A stretch of 42,624 nucleotides of DNA from Acanthaster planci (lineage: Eukaryota; Echinodermata; Asteroidea; Valvatida; Acanthasteridae). The notes beneath the pieces were generated by a model. That model worked only from the letters and a program-made list of their open reading frames with translations, had not been told where the DNA came from and made no database searches. The DNA is taken from NCBI RefSeq assembly GCF_001949145.1, contig NW_019091380.1, forward strand, positions 4,198 through 46,821, in the 5' to 3' direction. The translations under genes and the position numbers were made by a program. Positions 1 through 11,854 of this stretch are shown one piece after another (within the stretch, counting starts at the first letter, position 1; each line of letters opens with the position of its first letter).

Positions 1-138
1 CACTCGATGGAGACAAAGTTACAGTGAAGAACTTTCATCTCTCAATCTATCACTCAATGGAGACAAAGTTACAGTGAAGAACTTTCATCTCTCAATCTAT
101 CACTCAATGGAGACAAGGTGACGATGAAGAACTATCAT
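1..138. repeat. 50-bp tandem repeat, about 2.8 copies
   Basis: Three successive units start at 1, 51 and 101. The first two differ by one base; the third is more diverged and stops matching near 138. The period is exactly 50, so the reading frame shifts each unit. The third unit runs on into TGTG-GTAAGT at 160-169, a good splice-donor match, so the last unit could be the end of an exon whose 3' part was duplicated leftwards. The array is cut by the window edge. Confidence 0.85.
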
Positions 139-1136
139 CGGTTGGAGACATATGATCCTGTGGGTAAGTGGCAACTGTTCACGTACCGACTTTACTTATG
201 GAGTATATACTGGTGATGCATTGATGCCTCTGCTCAAACAAACCACCATCCAGCAAAGAATTAGAGACTTGTGGTTTGCTCTCTCACAATCTCATCAATA
301 TCTGCTTTTTTGAGGATAGTTATCACCATCTTGTAAAGGAAGCTGTTCTCTCCAATACTGAAATCTGTGTGAAACTAAGTCTCTGAGGACCAACGTCACT
401 TACTACAATCCTACTACCTTACCGAATCAGACTGCTTAAAATACAGTTTCTTTTGGACACCTTTTAAAATATGGCACTAGAAATTGAGAAAAACATCTGC
501 ACTCCATTCAAATACAGCAGGTCTCAGGTTAGCTTCTGCTTTCCAAATCATTAACACCAGTTGAAAGTATCTGCCTCTCATCTAAATGTTCAGTTTCTAT
601 TTGAACGCACAATAAAGACTATTTTCTAAAATAAGATTAAGTTTGTCTCCTCAAAAGGCATGCCAAGTGAGGTAAACTTTACATATTCTTTGATATTCAT
701 TGAAGAACAAATTCACTTTGGCTTCTGCTGATTTCTTGGTTTCTACTTTCAGGTAGGCCAAAATTTGAACCAAAATAGAACAAACCTTTAAAAAAAGGTT
801 TACAGGGTGTGATGCGGTACCTGCATAAATCCCTGCCATCTGATTGGTGGATTGTTGATCGCATCATTGAAAGGAACCCACTGAATGAAACCTTCATTTC
901 ACTTGACTGGTTTCCACCCCTATTTCAGATATTTCATTCACCGTCAGAGAGAAGAGAGTAACGGGAACTAGTCTAGCATTACATGAAACTAATGGGTGGC
1001 AACTTCCCACACGTATCTGTTTCAGAAAATAGCTGACGCTAATACATGTGAACAGTTAATTTGTTCTAAAAGAAGAGGATTTATACAGGTATTATAAGAA
1101 ACAAATACTGGAAGTTTCACATACCTGCAACAGTAC
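139..1136. other. Intergenic or intronic, no gene seen
   Basis: AT-rich sequence with many stops in all frames. Apart from the donor-like GTAAGT at 164-169 I see no coding or repeat structure. Short ORFs around 651-897 overlap on two frames and look random. Confidence 0.6.
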
Positions 1137-1226
1137 GAATGTTTTCATTTGGTGACAGATGACATGTTCCATTTCACTCAGTTTTGCCTTGTAGAACATT
1201 TTATCTGTCACCAAATGAAATTATTC
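1137..1226. repeat. Long hairpin, precursor-microRNA-sized
   Basis: The arms 1143-1160 and 1203-1220 are perfect 18-bp reverse complements (core CATTTGGTGACAGAT). Pairing extends outward with GAAT (1137-1140) against ATTC (1223-1226), and inward imperfectly (ATGTTC against GAACAT). The loop is about 20 nt. The roughly 90-nt size fits a pre-miRNA, but the long perfect stem also fits a small palindromic MITE or foldback. Transcription cannot be judged from the sequence. Confidence 0.6.
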
Positions 1227-3720
1227 TTACCACTGCATTTGTAAATACTCATTATTTGTATATCATCACACAATATAATAGATGGAAGCTCATTAGGTAA
1301 TAATTTCCCACAAACTCTTTGAGCAAAAAGAGACAACTATCAGCTATAAACAAAATATCCACTGAAGTTTTAATGCTGATTTATGACAATCCCATAAAAC
1401 TTAAAACTGACACTTTGTGAGTCTTAATTCCTTGACATTATTAATAGTCATTTTAGCCCCCCCCCAAATCCATCGCTAATATTTTCCATCCTTTACAAAA
1501 TGCTCTGAGTTTTCAAGACAAAATTAATTGGTAGATAAAGTGGATCTGATTTAGCCCCCTCTTAAAATGCAGATTTTTTCTTGCAATACTTGACAAGCAG
1601 GCTCGTTGCCTGACCAAAAACTGGAACTTTTGGCCTGTGAACACATATTTTTTATACAAAGGCCTATCACAATGTGCTTTGGAAAACAACATTGAAAAGT
1701 TGTAAGACTGTAGTTTTCAATTTTGAATGAACTTAATAAAAATACATTGATTTCAAACCCTTTGAAACACCTGAAATGTCGATATTTGCCGGAACTTCCT
1801 GACGGTACATATTACTGGAGATTGACTCATTAATATTCAGAATCGTGGTCACCTTGAGAATCGACGTATAAGCCGTGGCTTGTATGCCGAATATTACGGT
1901 CTATTTAAAATATTCAGTACACAAAAAAAGACCACCAACAAGCGGAACTCAGAAGTGAGGGGGGGGATTCGTTCGAACCCCCCCGAAAAAAAACACCCCC
2001 CCAGCCTACAGGACTGACAAGACACCCCTAGGATCCCCACCCCCATCCCAGAAAAAAAATTGCTTTGGCAGTAAGGCATGTGATAATAACAACTGCATCT
2101 TTCTCTATTGACCTAATTCCATGTTGAACTTGTTAATAAAGACCCACTAGAACTATTACAACATAAAAACAATACTCAATTTGCAAATCTCAATGTATGC
2201 TCCTGTGAAAAAGCTTCAATCGCGGATAAACCTGGCACCATTTTCTACGAATGAGTAATTGTTACAAACTTATGCAAATGCAATGACAGCATATTTTGAT
2301 GATGTTAACAACAGTCACGCTAAGAATGACAAAGAGAATTGGGTATCAAAATGGATGATTTTGCATACCTATAGCATACTTTCGTCCTAAATCAAGCATA
2401 TCATGTTATGGGCATGTTCAGAACAAAATTTATCTGAATGAGACTTAACTGTCCTCTCCATTTTTTTTAACAATGGTGTCAAAAGCGTACCAGTGACTGA
2501 AGCTGAGCACTCCCTCTCAAACCCTCTACTGGACTGTACATGTACATGTGTACATAAGCCTTGTAGTGTGTTCTTGTAATTTCAAGGAAAAGTACATCCA
2601 CAAAAACTAAACAGGATGAATCTTCCCAAATGTTGGGCACAGAAAAATCTAAGATATACTCCGTTGGATTTTAATGGTCTACAAGGGTAAGGTTCAATAA
2701 TGTAACACCTTATTGGTGGGTTTTCAATGAAATCATTGACAAATATGATACTATAGTAGATCATTCTTTTTGTGATCATAGGAAATTTCTGAACTTTTCT
2801 TTGAAGAAGATGTACATATTTATCCAGAAGTGGATTTTTTTGGGATTTACTCAGGCCTTATATAAAATAATATTTCAGATTGCAAACATTCATTAGTTGA
2901 TAATCAATACCAAAAAATCACACAAATAAGATCACAATGTGGAAAGACATGGTCAGGGTGAAGAAGCAAATTGGACCCATTGTTGAGAATGATCAGCATG
3001 GACTATTAAATTTAAGAATGATGAACAGAAATTCAAAGTGTATTATGGCAATAAGCAAACTTTAGGAGTCTTGCCAGACAGATCAGGTGTCGTGATATGG
3101 GCCTTTCAAAGGCAAATAAACATGTACTGGCACATGTTCAAATGATTTATCCTGAGTAGCCAAGCGGCAAACGCTGCCCCAAATCTAACCTGTGAATTTC
3201 TTTTGGGGGATATGACAGAAAAACAAACTCAACTGTGCAATCTGACAACAGATTCATCATGACTTCCACCTAAAATGCAGTCCTTTTCACAAGAAAAATT
3301 CTTTAGAATGTAACTGACACAAAAACAAGAAAGATAATGAAATTCCTGTGTGTTTTACTTCTGGACACAATGAAAACATCAATGGTGAATGGACTTACGT
3401 ACATGAACAAATAGCAAGAATGCAGGAATAGAAGATAACATGGCCAACTCATCACCTTTTTTTTTATTAAAGCGGAGCTTTCTGCAATATTTTTACTTTT
3501 GTTTCAATAAATAGCACAAATGTGAGCACATAAGCATAGAGATGGAAAAACCAGAAGAAAGTTGAAGACATTTACTACTTCAAAGCTACCACAAAGTCAA
3601 TAAATGGACTGATTAACCAGCTCGAGAATCAAAATGTACTGATTCATTTCATATTCACCGCAAAAACCCTAAGCAAAGTCCCCTTAAACAGTGGAAATAT
3701 CTGTGCTACATAAGCACATA
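1227..3720. other. Non-coding, with a C/G-homopolymer-rich segment
   Basis: No credible ORF. At about 1955-2050 there are G and C runs around a GTTCGAACCC palindrome (1971-1980), followed by CACCCC-rich sequence. This resembles the poly-G/poly-C interspersed repeats common in marine invertebrates. The GTTCGAACC core also resembles a tRNA B box, but I find no convincing A box upstream. Another C-run sits at 1457-1466. The rest is AT-rich. Confidence 0.5.
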
Positions 3721-3724
3721 AGAG

Positions 3725-4030
3725 CATGGGCGTCAATCAGTGGGGGACGGGGAGGGGGGGTGTCAGTTGTTTCTCCCCCCCCCATTTTTTCCCCAAAACC
3801 TAAATGAAAATGTATACCTTGCAAAAGCATTTATTAAAATAAAATGGCTAAAGTAGCCAGAAAATGTCTCAGATCACACCACAGAACATCTATACTCCAA
3901 AATTTTCCGGGGCCCTTTAGCAGGCCCTGGACCCCACGTCATTCAGGGCTTCATACTTCGCACCTGCATTTGTTCTGATCAGGGCTATGTCGCCCCCACT
4001 GTTCAAAATGGATCGACACCATAAGACAAA
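3725..4030. repeat. Dispersed repeat with G/C homopolymer runs, copy 1
   Basis: It begins near 'gggcgtcaatcagtggggg' and contains paired poly-G and poly-C runs, then 'cacaccacagaacatct', a GGGGCCC block and 'gaccccacgtca'. A diverged stretch with the same word order (cac-cacaga, ggccc/ggcc, gaccccatgtta) occurs at 18030-18120, so this is an interspersed family. No terminal repeats or target duplications were found. The class is unknown. Confidence 0.5.
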
Positions 4031-4939
4031 GAAACAAGGATTGATGTAGACTGTAATCAGTGCTGGGATTTGGATGAGCTGAATGGTAATGGAGGCCATT
4101 ACCAGAAACCCCCTTAGTAGCCCCAAGTGGATCTCAACAGTACTTTGCCAACATCTGACACAAGATAATCTTACCTCCACATCTCCAGGTAAAAGCATGC
4201 TGGCCATCAGAAGTAAATTGTTTTAACTTGCCACATCTACAAGATTTTGCTTAAGACAACTTCCAAGGCCATTTTACTTGAGGCCACTTCCATCAATTAA
4301 TACATGTAATGGTAGTTTACCATGCATAAGCTCTTAGATGTGTGCAAAAATTTGTTAGTTAGAAAGGGCATTTAACACGAGAGATTTTCTTTTTTAAGAA
4401 GGAACATGCTGAACAGTATAGAATGTGTAATTGGTGCAACTCATTGAAAAAATAAATTGACAGGGTTAACTGAGCAGCTTCAATCCTGAGCAGTGCCATG
4501 TACAGCTTCAAATTCAAGAACAGTTCCTTTATTAGTGGCTTAGAGAGCAGCAGTATGAATCAGTATTGACATGTCAGATCTTTGTCAACATCGTTTAAAC
4601 CTAAAATTGTTCAAACTTTGGTTCAACCAAATCAGAGTGTCTTTTATTTTTTCAAGTATTCCCAGACAATCCAAAACATCAAAACAAAGCGCAGAAATTT
4701 CAACATCTTCCGTTTCCGAAACCAATTTGTAGATTGTGTACCAATATAGTGTAGAAACAATTCTGGTAAATTACCAAGGAAGGCTCATTACTTGATTTAT
4801 TCCTTAGTAGTAAAATATTTAATCTGCAATTCTTTTGAGTTTATTTATGTGCACGTTATCCAACCTCTTTCAGAACTTTCTGATCAAGGGTCTGAATATC
4901 AGGCATAATTTGGCATTCTCATGTGATTCATTTTGAGAT
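4031..4939. other. Non-coding, no gene seen
   Basis: AT-rich sequence with only short overlapping ORFs. 'ttaccagaaacccccttagtagcccc' near 4100 may still belong to the repeat on its left. Confidence 0.55.
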
Positions 4940-5145
4940 AGGGAAGAGTTCCATATACGGATGCCAGTAATTATTCCCTACAGTGATCAAGTAATGAGCC
5001 GTAAGAAAGCAAAAACATTCCCAGAAAAGTTCAATTTTGGAGGGAAACAACCAAGTCATTTACTTAGAAAACAGAATTTCTCAGCCCCGTCTCAAAGGGT
5101 TTGTGCACAAGGTGTCAAGCGGCATCCGTATATCAAACTCCTTCC
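4940..5145. mobile_element. 206-bp MITE with terminal inverted repeats and 7-bp target duplication
   Basis: The left end (GGGAAGAGTTCCATATACGG, 4941-4960) and the reverse complement of the right end (5121-5145) match over about 24 bp with a few differences; both share ATATACGGATGCC. The element is flanked by the direct repeat TTGAGAT (4933-4939 and 5146-5152), as expected of a target-site duplication. No transposase is encoded, so it is non-autonomous. A related end (agagttccatatacgga) occurs alone at 20090-20106. The superfamily is not assigned. Confidence 0.75.
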
Positions 5146-5705
5146 TTGAGATGTACCGGATTGTGTAGTATTTGGTGGGGTAAATACATGTACATTTGAA
5201 CAAGTGATCATTTTTCAGGAATGCCTTTTTTTTACGAAGGCATTTAACTTACTTGGCACAAACATTGTGCACTAGGAAGAGTGCTGCATATGATGTTGTA
5301 CAATGCCAAAAAAGTAAAAACTGCCGAATTTTCAGAGTACAGGTTATGAGAGCCCCTTTTAAATCTAGGCAACCCTCGGCATGAAAATTAACTTGCTATG
5401 CCACTGTTTGCCCAAAATTTGGTGCTTGTAAACTTCGGGACCCCCCTGTTTTATCATTTGTACAAAAGAGGCAGCCTGCAAAAGAGTACAATCTCGGGCA
5501 GTGTTCTCTTAATGATGCTGACCCTGTATTAGTGAATTAAGAAGATAAATTAGCTGAAAATGTGACTTTCTCTAACCAGACTTTCCCACACTCATGACAC
5601 TGACACTGCACAAGACCTTGATGTCGCGGTGGTCGTTTTTATCCAAGAATTTCCCTCATACATCAAAACCTAGCCTGCCCTCTTTCCACAAAACTAATCC
5701 TGCAG

Positions 5706-5738
5706 TTATTCTGCATGGAGACAGCGTACTCTAGTAAG
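5706..5738 (+). other. Candidate short first coding exon
   Basis: It is preceded by a pyrimidine-rich tract ending TCCTGCAG (5698-5705) and followed by AAG|GTAAGT (5736-5744), a near-ideal donor. The 33 bp are open and contain ATGG followed by seven codons (METAYSSK). This could be a small coding or leader exon. There is no supporting partner exon, so confidence is low. Confidence 0.25.
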
Positions 5739-5933
5739 GTAAGTTTAAAAGCAAACTTCTGTTCTATTAAAGGAACAGGGTCCCGAACTTTACAATCGCC
5801 AAAAATTCTTCAAGAAGTCGAGATTTTCACCGCAACACAGATAACCAGGCGTTAATTATGAAAAAGTGGTGTCCTAAAGCAAGTTGTTCTAAAAGCTTAC
5901 CTTATTCAAATAAATTGGTGCCATCTAGTTTAT

Positions 5934-5960
5934 GTTGTTGTTGTTGCTGCTGCTGCTGCT
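5934..5960. repeat. Triplet microsatellite (GTT)4(GCT)5
   Basis: A pure triplet run. On the minus strand it reads (AGC)5(AAC)4 and is followed 32 bp later by AAG|GTAAGC (donor GT at plus 5899-5900). It could therefore lie in an exon or 5' UTR of a minus-strand transcript, but no open frame through it is convincing. Confidence 0.8.
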
Positions 5961-6199
5961 GGAGACATCGTCTTCCGTGTGCAGTGTCAACATAAACGTC
6001 TATATTCTACAATCAGCTTTATTCAAAGACCTGAAATTTTGAAACAAAGGACCACAAACATGAAAGTACGACCGACAATAGCCTCGTCAGTTTCTTTTAG
6101 GCCTACATGTGCGCCTCCAAAATCTAATAAAATCACAACAACCCAAGCCTTAAATTAGTCTGTAACACCTGCCTCATTTCCAGAAGATTTCCCATGTAG

Positions 6200-7596
6200 T
6201 TAGTCGGGGAAATGGGCCATACTTCAGTCAGCCTTGAAGAAACTTCAATCACGCTTTCTCAGATGCGGGCTAGCATTGCTATTTCCATAGGAGAGATGCA
6301 CGCCATTAGTACAACATGGACGAAAACTGCGTCACAGCGACGCATGAGCGAGAAGCGCTGCATGCAGCAGACTCCACATTCCAACAAACAATTACTCATT
6401 GTTCTGTTAAGTATACGCAAAGACTCGACTGCCCTACTCGTACCTACAGATTTCCAGCACAGCCAATCAGCATTTTTCCCCCAGAAATGGTCTGAATGAA
6501 TATGGTCTGATTGAATATGCAAATTTCAAATGATAGATTTTGTCGACACTCTTTTTTGTATCCTTAACAGCCCTCGTCGATGTGAGTTTACATATACCAA
6601 GTGTTATTGGTTGATTTAAAACAAACTGATGTCTGGTGGATATTCCACTCTCAATCAGCAAAGTAAATTTGTGTAAATTTTTCGAGTTTTATTTCACTTT
6701 GTCGTTAAACCAACTGAACCAATTAGGGGCAGGTTCCCACACTGACAGCCCGTCTTTTTTCCCTTTTGACAAATCAATATACATGTTTCAACTATAGGCG
6801 TTTTGGAGGTGACCGTTCTGTTCTTTGCATACTCAGGTATCGCAATGACCCCCATCTCTGACTGCGCAATTTGAATTAAAAAAAAATTATTTTCTCAACC
6901 CCAAGAGATTAAGGAAAGCCTAGATTAATTATTTTCCGACACATATGACAACAAGACAATTTCACAAAGCCCTAGACACGTTTATTATTTACAGTGATTG
7001 CTACGTACATGAATATTTATGAAGCGTTGGCACCCCGCGGGCGCCGATGCAGGACAGCGAACCGTAAAACAGCCTGCAGGACACCCAGCTCATTTTTCTA
7101 CATAGCAACTAAAACGCTCTGAACTAGAAGCCATGAATAACAATCAAGCTGGTCACACATATACGGTCCTGATACGGCTGTAAATTAGCAGAAACCTCCA
7201 CTTCAGGGAAAGCCCACCTCGCCGAAATACACCCTCATCATTCCATTTTAATACCGCATCGTTCTTTCACAGAAAGAGGCGCTGACCACGTGCACAAAAA
7301 TCTTCGGGTTGATTGGACGAAAGTTTCAGTGAAGTCCTTTAGCAGGGCACGTTTTGGCGACTGCAATCGAACATCTGATTGACAAGCAGTGATGCATCAT
7401 TGGTTTACAGACACTAACACTCGGCTAATGGATGGTGCGAAGCAGCGTTAGGATCACTGATTGCGATCCAGATCCGTGTGAAACAAACAGGCCCTAGGTC
7501 ATTTGTTGAACTTTTTACGACTTTGGTCAAGAGACGCCGTTGTTCGGACCCACACCACCATTGGGACTGTTTGGCGGAAACCAGTACAGTGTAAGG
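6200..7596 (+). promoter_or_regulatory. Promoter-like stretch with possible first exon ending at 7595
   Basis: This segment is richer in GC and CpG than its surroundings (for example 7021-7062). It holds CCAAT-type elements: CCAAT at 6463-6467, and ATTGG at 7312-7316, 7399-7403 and 7560-7564. A CACGTG E-box is at 7287-7292. At 7593-7601 TAAG|GTAAAC could be the donor of a 5' UTR exon. There is no TATA box at an obvious distance. This is a suggestion from composition and motifs; no start site is identified. Confidence 0.3.
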
Positions 7597-7599
7597 TAA

Positions 7600-9543
7600 A
7601 CCAGCTGTTTGTTCTATGTGTTCTTAATTTGTTATTTTATGCGAGAATCGAAAAAGTTGTTACCTTTGAGAACATGGAAAAAGTTGGAAAGTAGTGATGA
7701 AAAACACTCAAGACTTTTGCTTTTCCCCGACCCCAAGTCAATTAAATCTTTCATGTAAACATGGTCAAGTAATTAAAACAGTACTTTCGATGAGGTCTCC
7801 TAATTTCTATGACCGTGCCCCCAATAACCCGATGAAAAACCGTTGAGAAATCTTACAACTGCGATGGTATAGCGCGCCTACAAATGACGCTCAACGACCA
7901 GAGAGGTTATTGCTGTTTTGTTTCGTTTTTTTTTTTTTTTAATTTCAAGTGCCACTCCAAGCCCAACATGCAATAAGAGCAGATCCAGAACTCATTATTC
8001 ATTTATTTTTTTGGGGGGGAGGGGTGCACATGCATGCCTTGGTGTATGTGTGTTTAGTGGCCTTAGTGAGGGATAATGCCTCCTTTCGGCTTTTTGCATG
8101 CTTTTGGAAGGGGGTAAATGAAAAATTTCCCCCAAAATTATAAAAAAAACAATTGCCCTCTGGATCTAATGATGGCACACTACATTCCTCACTTTACAGA
8201 ATAAACATTTTCCTGTTATTTCAGGAAAAATACCGCATTTGCCTCCATCCCACACAAGGAGCTTAAACATGCCACTGTGTATTAACCCTAACCCCTAGGG
8301 TGTATGTAAAATAATATTGAAGTTGGAGGATTTGGGACTGTTAGGGTTAAGGAACAATTATTGTAATGTATGACAACTATTACAGTCAACATGCTCAGTA
8401 AAACACAATTTCATTGGCTGCATCTTGACAAAGGTTGAACGTTATAGGTCATTTATTTCATCCAGAGGAACTACACATCAAAACTCGCACACATGATTAA
8501 ATCAATTGATATAAAATGCCTTTCTGTGATAATAATTAGTCAACATGATTAGAGAATATTAATTAGAAGTATCCCCCCCTTCCCCAATTATAAGGTTGAC
8601 AAAACAAGCTGAGTTTATTGACAACAAAGGTTGGATGACGAACTATTGACAGTGCTTTGACATTACAAATATTATTTGCATAAAGATAACGCGACCATTA
8701 CGGCTAATTTCTGTTTCGCCAATGCAACAAATTGAAGACATCATGATAATTCCCACATAAGAAACAGCTCATTGTAAAATACAATTTAGAGCACATTTTA
8801 TTCTAAATTAGAACATATTTTTATTCTGGAAAACAAACATCCTCTTCCGAATGAAGCATGATTAAATACACATAATAAACCGATCAGACAGAATATCGCT
8901 CTTTAAAATCTTCCTAATTTATAATGATGTATAGAAACATGCACATTACATCTTTTCAACACATCAACTCCAGATGCCCTCCAGAAGTCAAATAGACTTC
9001 AACTATACCCCTAATACAAACTAATAAGGAAGGAAAACACTACCTTGTACATCATGGGATTAACCTTTTCTAGCCGAATTATCCACATGTAAAGTATTTG
9101 CGACTTCCACGGATACATTCATGATTCAGAATCTTAGTTTCTGTCGCCACAAAGTCACCTCACATGAATTTTTTTATATGACATTAGAAATGACAGACAA
9201 AGTTCTTAGACTACATGATGTGGAATAGAGAATTCTACAGGTAACATGCCTACGAGTTAGTTGAGTATTTCATGCAGTGCAGTGATTTTTCCGGGCTCTG
9301 TAGGCACAATTCTAAGCTTGCCTCTGCAGCTTATAAAGAGTTTCAGTAGTTGTATGCACCGTGGTTTCGAAAATGTCTTGGCTTCATTTTCTTCCTAGGG
9401 AAACGATGCATCTTCATGCTAAATATGCAAAAGCGGTAGAAATGTGAGTGGCAGAAAGTGGTAGCAGCATCATTCAGACTGCTTGTTGGAAGTCTTTGAA
9501 GCACGTTGGTTGATTCAGTTGTCTATTTCTCTAAACACTACAG
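7600..9543. other. Non-coding; small telomere-word inverted repeat inside
   Basis: AT-rich, with a T14 run at 7927-7940. TTAACCCTAAC (8282-8292) and its exact reverse complement GTTAGGGTTAA (8340-8350) form an 11-bp inverted repeat around 47 bp. No gene is seen. Confidence 0.55.
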
Positions 9544-9593
9544 CAGAAGTTCTATTTGGGGCATCAAAAACTGCAAATGAAGGAAATAAGCAG
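9544..9593 (+). other. Candidate internal exon with NAGNAG acceptor
   Basis: A pyrimidine tract (tctatttctctaaacactA) ends in CAGCAG (9541-9546), giving two possible acceptors three bases apart. The exon ends AAGCAG|GTGAGT, a strong donor at 9594. Two frames stay open through it. The better-looking one reads EVLFGASKTANEGNKQ. No family is recognised. It could belong to a plus-strand gene starting near 5.7 or 7.6 kb. Confidence 0.35.
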
Positions 9594-9674
9594 GTGAGTT
9601 AGTGAGACGTCTGCTGCTGTTCTGATTTCAATTGGCGAGATGAATCCACAAGTTGTGGTCAAGTTGCAAGATAC

Positions 9675-9927
9675 CTGCCGTAAAGCAAAACATTTTGGAA
9701 TCAAGTCCCACCCAAGTAAACTTGTGGATTTGTTCATTATTACACAATCTCTCAGATAGCTCTGCGCTCTGATTTTTACATGACGTCCATGGTGGAAAAT
9801 AGGTGGCTGGTTTATCTACAAGAGTACAAAATTTGTTGCTTCTGTTTGGGGCATCAATTATGACATGTGTACCGGTACTTAGTATTGACACAGTGGTCAC
9901 ATATTCACAGAACATACATTGGCATAC
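9675..9927 (-). other. Candidate 253-bp exon, unrecognised cysteine-rich segment
   Basis: On the minus strand a T-rich tract (tttttctcttaaag) precedes the segment, and G|GTATCT follows it. The frame is open throughout and continues on both sides to give a 124-codon ORF (9628-10002). The peptide has several cysteines (CQCMFCEY near its start, KFCTL, WTSCKNQ, LCNNE). I recognise no domain. It lies downstream of the stop of the minus-strand exon at 10301-10387, so it would have to be a different gene, or it is a chance ORF. Confidence 0.2.
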
Positions 9928-10300
9928 CTTTAAGAGAAAAATTGTCACATTAAATGTACAGGTAGATATACAATGTAGATGAAAAAATAGTTTGGAAATC
10001 ACTAATTTTTAAACATTCAACAAGATCAATGACATACATGTATTCATTTCTTGTCACTTCAGTGAATAAATCATATGCAAAATTATGTGCGCAAAAGGCA
10101 ACAACATGAGAACCAGCGCATAAATCAATATGCATGAGTACTCAATTCATTTGCACTATACTCCCTGATCTTGGTATTGTCGGGCAAAACACATGCCAAA
10201 CAAGAACAACGCTAATAAAGAAGTGTTATTTTTTCTTACGTTTTGCTTTGCAGTTCTCGTTTTACAATAAGATGTCTACTTACTGAATCAGATAACTTCA

Positions 10301-10387
10301 TTATTCTTTAACAGAGAAGCTGGCAATTGACTCAGCTTTTGGTCGCTCGGGAGCAAGACCCCATACAATAAGGTCATTGAAGTAGAC
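10301..10387 (-). CDS. Candidate terminal exon of an unidentified minus-strand gene
   Basis: The minus-strand acceptor tcaattctatttgtgtcaacag-type tract is followed by 28 codons ending in TAA (10301-10303). The peptide begins VYFNDLIVWGLAPERPKAES. The exon starts at a codon boundary, matching the phase left by the candidate exon at 11855-11976. The 'YFNDLIVW' string loosely recalls the last strand of LamG/concanavalin-like folds ('iDDv.vW'), but this is too short to assign. No poly(A) signal on the minus strand was found close by. Confidence 0.3.
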   Translation of the reverse strand, partial: VYFNDLIVWGLAPERPKAESIASFSVKE

Positions 10388-11028
10388 CTGTTGACACACA
10401 AATAGAATTGATATCTGTTATCTGAAGTAATGAAATGTGGGGGTAGAAAAGCTGTGGCTCTTTGTTTGCAGTGAGGCGCTGGTTGCATGTCTGTAAACAA
10501 GCACGGAAAAAAATCAACATGGACACAGAGATCACAGGAACAAGTACTGCTTATTTTATTTGTTTATTTGGATTCATTCAGCCTGTTAGTGTGAGCACTT
10601 GCCAAAGAAGCATCGAGTTTTATCTGTATTAATCCAACCTGCTCAGTTTTACTGCATTTCTAACAACATCTGATGTGCATATACCCTAATCGGGTCAATG
10701 TCCTCTCCTTGACGTTGAAAAGGGACACACTTAAAATTTTGTATACAGCTCTTTGGCACAAAACCATTGACCAATGACATTTTTCCCTACAGGGCATGCA
10801 CATACATTTAAATGCATGGGGTACATGTACATCCTTTGGACGCTTTGTAGCTCAAGTTTGCTAGGTGATACTGTATTTCTCACTAATTTCTCACTTACTG
10901 ACTAATCTAGAGAAATACGCAAATGCTGCCTCTCACTAAAGCAGCCTCCCAGATCCACAGAATCAGTCTAATGCAACAATTAACAAAAGCATCCTTCTTT
11001 GACAGCTCCCAGGAGAACCGCTGTTCAC
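10388..11028. other. Probable intron or intergenic sequence, no gene seen
   Basis: Short ORFs only. If the two flanking minus-strand exons are real, this lies inside their intron, together with the inverted repeat to its right. Confidence 0.45.
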
Positions 11029-11716
11029 TATGGCCACCAAAGCGGAATTTATTCAACACTTCACAGAAACTGTTAACATTTCATTAATGGATGCCAACAT
11101 TTCTAAAAATAACAGTCAAGATTCTTGTGAAAAATAAATGTCAACATTGTAAAAAAAATGCCCTTACTCCGTGAAAAGTAATTCAACATTTAAAAAAAGC
11201 TATGAAAAAGCCTGCCGAAAGACCTACTGTATGCCAATAGTGTAAGAAACACTCCAACCCGGTGAAAAAAATAGGTCAACATTGCCAAACATGGGCAAAC
11301 CTGATGAAAATGAATGCCGACATCAAAAAAATAGTCAAGACTCGCGTAAAAAATATCAACTCTCACAGGTGTCCAGGCTGGACAGGAAAATAATGTTCGA
11401 CATGTCCTTTTTCATTTTCCATTCAATTTTGAGTGGGTTGACCATGAATGTTTGAGAAATTCTTACCCAAAGCAGACCACCCCTACAATTAAGGAAATTT
11501 ACCTGTCCGGAAAAGTAACCATTTTGAAAATGCATCCCTCTGCAAAACAGCTACATAAAACAATAGTGCCACTTTCAGACTTTTGCATCCAAATTGCTCA
11601 GAATTGGAAGCCTTAAGTCCAGGCCAGAGGTTCAGTGCCATATTTTTTCTATTCTCTAATACCATGTTGACAGTTTCCGTGAAGTGTTGAATAAATTCCG
11701 CTTTAGCGTGCCATAG
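11029..11716. repeat. 690-bp element with ~50-bp inverted terminal arms and internal quasi-repeats
   Basis: Arms 11029-11079 and 11664-11716 are reverse complements over about 50 bp with few mismatches (shared core AAAGCGGAATTTATTCAACA). Read outward to inward, each arm encodes the peptide KAEFIQHFTETVN, and the two base differences inside that stretch are both synonymous. The interior has imperfect repeats of a 'gtgaaaa...tcaacatt' word about every 40 bp from 11125 to 11350. It has no target duplication that I can see. It may be a foldback transposon that captured a gene fragment, or an inverted duplication. Confidence 0.6.
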
Positions 11717-11854
11717 AGCACACACATGCATGTTCATGTATTTCCGGTACTCAAGTACATCTCATCTCAAGCTCTGAGGCCAATGCAGTCGCTGTCCTCT
11801 AAATTTGCTCGTAATGAACACATCAGCAAAGAAGCCATCTTTGAGTGACCTTAC

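Noticed and set aside
1955-2050. tRNA-derived SINE suggested by GTTCGAACCC
   Set aside because: No A box at the right distance. The B-box match lies in a palindrome between G and C runs.
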